Origin: Eisenbergiella tayi
GTDB taxonomy: Bacteria > Bacillota > Clostridia > Lachnospirales > Lachnospiraceae
Direction: 5' to 3'
DNA length: 64,000 bases
Assembly: GCF_001881565.1 (NCBI RefSeq)
Contig: NZ_MPDJ01000007.1
Location: 1 to 64,000 of the forward strand
How positions within the stretch are numbered: the first letter of the stretch is position 1; each line of letters begins with the position of its first letter. Below are positions 62,093 through 64,000 of the stretch, piece after piece. The notes under the pieces are model-generated. The model worked only from the letters and a program-made list of their open reading frames with translations. It ran no database searches and was not told the origin of the DNA. The translations under genes and the position numbers were made by a program.

Positions 62093-62434
62093 ATGACCTC
62101 TCAGGAAAGTTGCTGCAAAATAGTAGATTTCCAGGAATATCTTGGAAAAAAGGAATTGGAACTTCAGATGAAACAAATAGTAAATCGGGAAATTATGGTT
62201 ATTGTCCCCACCCAGTTATCGCAGATTGTATCCGTAGGGAAGAAGCTGCTGCTTGGTGAAACGGTAATCCTGAACCTGAATTATCTTGATACGGAAACAA
62301 CGCAGAGATTCATGGATTTTGTATGCGGCATCTGTTATACCGTAAATGGAATTCTCACCTGTATATCTGCAGGTATTTATATTGCCAGTGTGGATGACTA
62401 CATTGACACTGCCATGACAGAATCAAAAAACTAG
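62093..62434 (+). CDS. SepF-domain protein lacking the membrane helix
   Basis: A 113-residue protein. Residues of about 35-110 (IMVIVPTQLSQIVSVGKKLL, LNLNYLDTETTQRFMDFVCG, YTVNGILTCISAGIYIA) follow the SepF beta-sandwich that binds FtsZ in Gram-positive cell division. The amphipathic membrane-binding N-terminus of true SepF is missing; instead there is a short Cys-containing region. The start at 62093 follows AGGAAGG at good spacing; the ATG at 62084 is too close to it. It stands 18 bases before a LytTR regulator, so a role outside the divisome is possible. Confidence 0.7.
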   Translation: MTSQESCCKIVDFQEYLGKKELELQMKQIVNREIMVIVPTQLSQIVSVGKKLLLGETVILNLNYLDTETTQRFMDFVCGICYTVNGILTCISAGIYIASVDDYIDTAMTESKN

Positions 62435-62452
62435 AGGAGACAGGCTGAAAAT

Positions 62453-63211
62453 ATGATTCGAATTGCAATATGTGACGATAACAGGAACGATGCCCAAGAC
62501 ACAAAATCCCTGCTGATGTCCTTTATGGAGGAGAATGCGGCTGCCGCTTTCCAGGTAAAGGTATTTTCTTCCGCGGCCCAGTTGCTGGCCTCCATGTCCA
62601 GTGAGCCTCCTTACCATTTATATCTGCTTGATATCCTTATGCCGGACCGTAATGGTATTGATCTGGGGCGTGAAATACATAATTATAATCCTTCTTCACT
62701 GGTTATTTATCTTTCCTCCTCGCCGGACTTTGCCATGGATGCCTTTCATGTCTTCGCCTTCCAGTATATCGTGAAGCCAGTCACAAAGGCCAATCTCTTC
62801 CCTATCCTCTCAGAAGCTCTTCTGCATCTGAAGGATACCGACACAAGCTTCTTCCTTTTAAAAACAAAAACCGGAATCATGAGGCTGGAATGCTCCAAAA
62901 TTATGTATGTGGAATACCTGAATCATATGATTGTGGTGAATATGGAGAATGAAAGCATATATAACAGCATTACCATGAGAAATAACTTTGATGAAATTGT
63001 AAAGCCTCTTACAAAGCTTCCTTTTTTTATAAAACCGCACAAGGCATTTCTGCTTAACATGAATTATGTTATCTGTCTTCAGGGCAGGGACTTTACCCTG
63101 AAAAATTCCACGCTTATTCCTATATCAAGGAATAATTATGCAGCCATCAAAAAGCTGTACATCGACTTTATGCTTAATAAGGGATATGAGGGTAAATACG
63201 ATGATTTATAG
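62453..63211 (+). CDS. LytTR-family response regulator
   Basis: A 252-residue AgrA/LytR-like regulator. The receiver has the acidic pair CDD near residue 9, Asp60 in LYLLDILMPDRNG and Lys in YIVKPVTKANL. The LytTR DNA-binding domain occupies residues of about 140-240 (MRLECSKIMYVEYLNHMIVV, FFIKPHKAFLLNMNYV). Such regulators control bacteriocin, virulence or quorum genes. It overlaps the kinase gene by 11 bases. No agrB or agrD gene is seen before the window ends. Confidence 0.9.
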   Translation: MIRIAICDDNRNDAQDTKSLLMSFMEENAAAAFQVKVFSSAAQLLASMSSEPPYHLYLLDILMPDRNGIDLGREIHNYNPSSLVIYLSSSPDFAMDAFHVFAFQYIVKPVTKANLFPILSEALLHLKDTDTSFFLLKTKTGIMRLECSKIMYVEYLNHMIVVNMENESIYNSITMRNNFDEIVKPLTKLPFFIKPHKAFLLNMNYVICLQGRDFTLKNSTLIPISRNNYAAIKKLYIDFMLNKGYEGKYDDL

Positions 63212-64000
63212 AGATTTATCCATTCTGTGGTGTTTAATTAATATTCTGTTTATCTTCAGCCAGCTTTACGAATCCAGGTTTCCAGGGAAGAAAACATTCT
63301 TCCTTAACCTGATTTGTATGGGCGGGCTCATTATACTGAATATGATTCTTGTCCTGAAGATGGGTGTCATCTGGATGGGAAAATATTTTATTCTTACCTG
63401 TACAATCCCAAGCTTTTTTTATTTCTTTTATACGTCAAAGGATCGGAACGGGCGTTTCTTTTTCACGTTCTGTCTTGCAGATATCATGGGCTTCTGGATC
63501 ATGGCAGTTTCCAATCTGATTTCTTATGCCTTCGGGGAAAACTTCCTGCTGATGTTCCTTCTGCGCATATTCATGTTTCTTCTGCTGGAATATTTCGTAG
63601 TGTGTTATGTAAAAAAGCCCTATCATCTGATTCTGCAGTTCGTAAAAAAGGGCTGGGGCGGTTTTGCCTTCGCATCAGGTCTGTTCTATCTTTTTTTTGC
63701 CCTTATGTCGGGATGGCCCACAAGAATAACGGAACGCCCTCAGGAGCTGCCTTCTTTTATACTGCTTCTGCTCATCATTCCTACCGTATATTTAACCATT
63801 TTCGCCCTGCTGTATTATCAGTGCAGGCTGGATACCAGGCTGCAGAATGAAGCCATCCTCCAATCCCAGCTTACCGGGTTCCGTCATCAGCTTCAGATAT
63901 TCCAGGAAGCGGAAGAAAAAAATAAAATCCTGCGTCATGATCTGCGTCACTATATGAATCAGCTTTCGGTCTGCCTTAATGACGGCAATCTTCAGGCCGC
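63201..64000 (+). CDS. GHKL-type sensor kinase, N-terminal part (runs off window)
   Basis: The frame starts ATG 63201 inside the LytTR gene and stays open to the window end (266 codons). Six or more hydrophobic segments fill residues of about 1-210. A helical linker and the H-box-like EEKNKILRHDLRHYMNQLSV follow, as in AgrC/ComD kinases whose phospho-His lies in RHDxxH. The ATP-binding domain is outside the window. It is the cognate kinase of the LytTR regulator and probably senses a peptide or membrane signal. Confidence 0.87.
   Translation, partial: MIYRDLSILWCLINILFIFSQLYESRFPGKKTFFLNLICMGGLIILNMILVLKMGVIWMGKYFILTCTIPSFFYFFYTSKDRNGRFFFTFCLADIMGFWIMAVSNLISYAFGENFLLMFLLRIFMFLLLEYFVVCYVKKPYHLILQFVKKGWGGFAFASGLFYLFFALMSGWPTRITERPQELPSFILLLLIIPTVYLTIFALLYYQCRLDTRLQNEAILQSQLTGFRHQLQIFQEAEEKNKILRHDLRHYMNQLSVCLNDGNLQA

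Overview
The window looks like chromosomal DNA of an anaerobic Firmicute, most likely a Lachnospiraceae member (Clostridium cluster XIVa). This is inferred from strong AGGAGG-type ribosome binding sites, sigma-A promoters with near-consensus boxes, T-box control of an aminoacyl-tRNA synthetase, PadR/DUF2812 and YesMN-type regulators, Rpn-type PD-(D/E)XK proteins and a corrinoid methyltransferase locus. No rRNA, tRNA, CRISPR array, phage or complete insertion sequence was seen.

Layout. 1-2.5 kb: end of an alpha/beta hydrolase, a 35-residue protein, and a PadR-DUF2812-Smr group. 3-12 kb: ABC-F ATPase, PHP and Cof phosphatases, an acyltransferase, an MFS exporter with a regulator, and an Rpn-type nuclease. 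12.3-25.1 kb: a long minus-strand housekeeping block (two HAD phosphatases, Maf, polyphosphate kinase, Ppx/GppA, DUF815 ATPase, PheA, then folC-folE-HD-folP-folBK). 25.5-29.2 kb: a CmpB-like membrane protein, a MATE pump, a PH-domain protein and a second Rpn protein. 29.5-36.3 kb: a corrinoid methyl-transfer locus (AraC regulator, UroD-type methyltransferase, reductive activator, PocR-AraC regulator, corrinoid protein). 36.4-40.3 kb: a two-component system with an ABC exporter whose permease gene is frameshifted. 40.4-43.1 kb: PPOX protein, HxlR regulator, and a MATE pump behind a leader peptide and two terminators. 43.2-56.4 kb: a glycan-use locus (GH43, two GH2, sugar ABC transporter, YesMN pair). 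56.6-58.3 kb: pyrBI behind a leader-peptide attenuator. 58.4-60.5 kb: a T-box-controlled metG interrupted by an in-frame TGA. 60.6-64 kb: a third Rpn protein, a SepF-domain protein, and a LytTR regulator with a truncated sensor kinase.

The most unusual signal is a family of four very long near-perfect palindromes (2.6, 10.8, 25.1 and 26.0 kb; arms of 90-154 bp around an 88-101 bp centre). The centre is conserved between copies. The arms diverge between copies yet stay complementary within each copy, which suggests selection or a copying mechanism acting on the folded form. Other highlights are the pyrBI leader resembling the enterobacterial pyrL attenuator, the MATE leader, shared operator-like motifs in the corrinoid and YesMN loci, and three damaged or recoded genes (metG, the ABC permease, and a response regulator with ATA at the expected start).
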